A stretch of DNA of 5,369 nucleotides from Microcaldota archaeon (GTDB lineage: Archaea; Micrarchaeota; Micrarchaeia; Micrarchaeales; Micrarchaeaceae): contig JAKAPD010000047.1 of NCBI GenBank assembly GCA_021812025.1, positions 1 through 5,369 of the forward strand. Reading direction: 5' to 3'. A program made the position numbers and the translations under genes. The notes under the pieces were generated by a model that saw only the letters and a program-made list of their open reading frames with translations, was not told the origin of the DNA and ran no database searches. Position 1 is the stretch's first letter, and each line of letters opens with the position of its first letter. This document shows positions 5,007 to 5,369 of this stretch, in pieces.

Positions 5007-5369
5007 ACGTTGAAGTACTCTTTGAATTTGTCCGTTATCTCGAGTTTCTTTGTTCGGCCCGTTCTCGACGCTTTGATGAAATCCTTTTCGCCCAGTTCCT
5101 TCAGATAGGCGTAACTTGAGCTCCCAAAGCTCTTGACAACGTTGCTCTGCATTATAGGTTCGTTCTTGCTTATGTAAGCGAGGATCCTCAGCGCCCCTTT
5201 GGTAAGTTCCGGGGCACCGGCAAGGCCGTTGACTTTCTCTGCATACTGCGTCTTCAGGCTCATCATGTATCTGTCACCGGTCTTTACTATAGTGAGTGCG
5301 CTGTCGCGCCGCTCGTAATCGCGCATCAGCTCTTCTAACATGCTGTTGACGTGGCCAAGGGTAGCTATT
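5003..5369 (-). CDS. scpB: Segregation and condensation protein B (ScpB), 5' partial
   Basis: ScpB is a dimeric winged-helix (kite) protein that binds ScpA and regulates the SMC complex in chromosome condensation and segregation. The minus-strand frame stays open through the right edge (residues IATLGHVNS precede the Met at 5341), so that Met is internal and the 5' end is missing; 121 residues are visible. The first part (LEELMRDYERRDSALTIVKT, then DRYMMSLKTQYAEKV) matches the end of the N-terminal winged helix, including its beta-wing. LTKGALRILAYISKNEPIMQ, continuing through SSSYAYLKELGEKDFI to the C-terminal ITDKFKEYFNV, matches the second winged helix. The protein ends soon after this domain, without the acidic tail of many bacterial ScpBs. 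Its TAA overlaps the TAG of the convergent adenosyltransferase gene. ScpA would be expected upstream, outside the window. The second winged helix is rather divergent, but the overall match is clear. Confidence 0.87.
   Translation of the reverse strand, partial: IATLGHVNSMLEELMRDYERRDSALTIVKTGDRYMMSLKTQYAEKVNGLAGAPELTKGALRILAYISKNEPIMQSNVVKSFGSSSYAYLKELGEKDFIKASRTGRTKKLEITDKFKEYFNV

Noticed and set aside
1..5369. CRISPR arrays, transposases, attachment sites, toxin-antitoxin or defence genes
   Set aside because: I saw no regularly spaced repeats, terminal inverted repeats, or proteins with such motifs. The tRNA has no adjacent integrase or partial duplicate of its 3' end.

Overview
The window looks archaeal, most likely from a small-genome DPANN lineage. 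A Micrarchaeota-like host is my guess from style only, because no marker here fixes the phylum. The evidence is: TATA-like boxes with purine-rich BRE-like flanks about 25-30 nt before several starts, weak or absent ribosome binding sites, heavy use of ATA (Ile) and AGG (Arg) codons, very tight gene packing, and a tRNA-Val gene of archaeal form without an encoded CCA.

Layout, left to right. (1) A 5'-truncated gene on the plus strand (2-2044) encodes a large polytopic membrane protein of the GT-C/YfhO-like type with a long, sequon-rich C-terminal extracytoplasmic part. (2) Its stop codon is followed with no gap by msrB (2045-2443), peptide-methionine (R)-S-oxide reductase, so the two are probably co-transcribed. 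(3) A minus-strand tRNA-Val(CAC) (2444-2515) abuts the msrB stop codon with no spacer. (4) Two minus-strand genes (4340-3573 and 3540-2629) encode soluble, charged, mostly helical proteins that I do not recognise. By eye they share an order of short motifs and could be diverged paralogs. (5) A divergent intergenic region (4341-4463) carries TATA elements for both sides, a perfect 6-bp inverted repeat followed by T6, and a direct repeat with an 11-bp period. (6) A plus-strand PduO-type cob(I)alamin adenosyltransferase (4464-5006). (7) Convergent with it, and sharing stop-codon bases, the 3' part of scpB (minus strand, running off the right edge), a partner of SMC-ScpA in chromosome segregation.

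The genes do not form one pathway. They are cell-surface glycan/membrane work, oxidative protein repair, translation, cobalamin activation and chromosome condensation, packed as in a streamlined genome. The only clearly undescribed element is the tandem helical pair. No intergenic stretch exceeds 300 bases, and I saw no insertion sequence, CRISPR array, phage gene or defence system.
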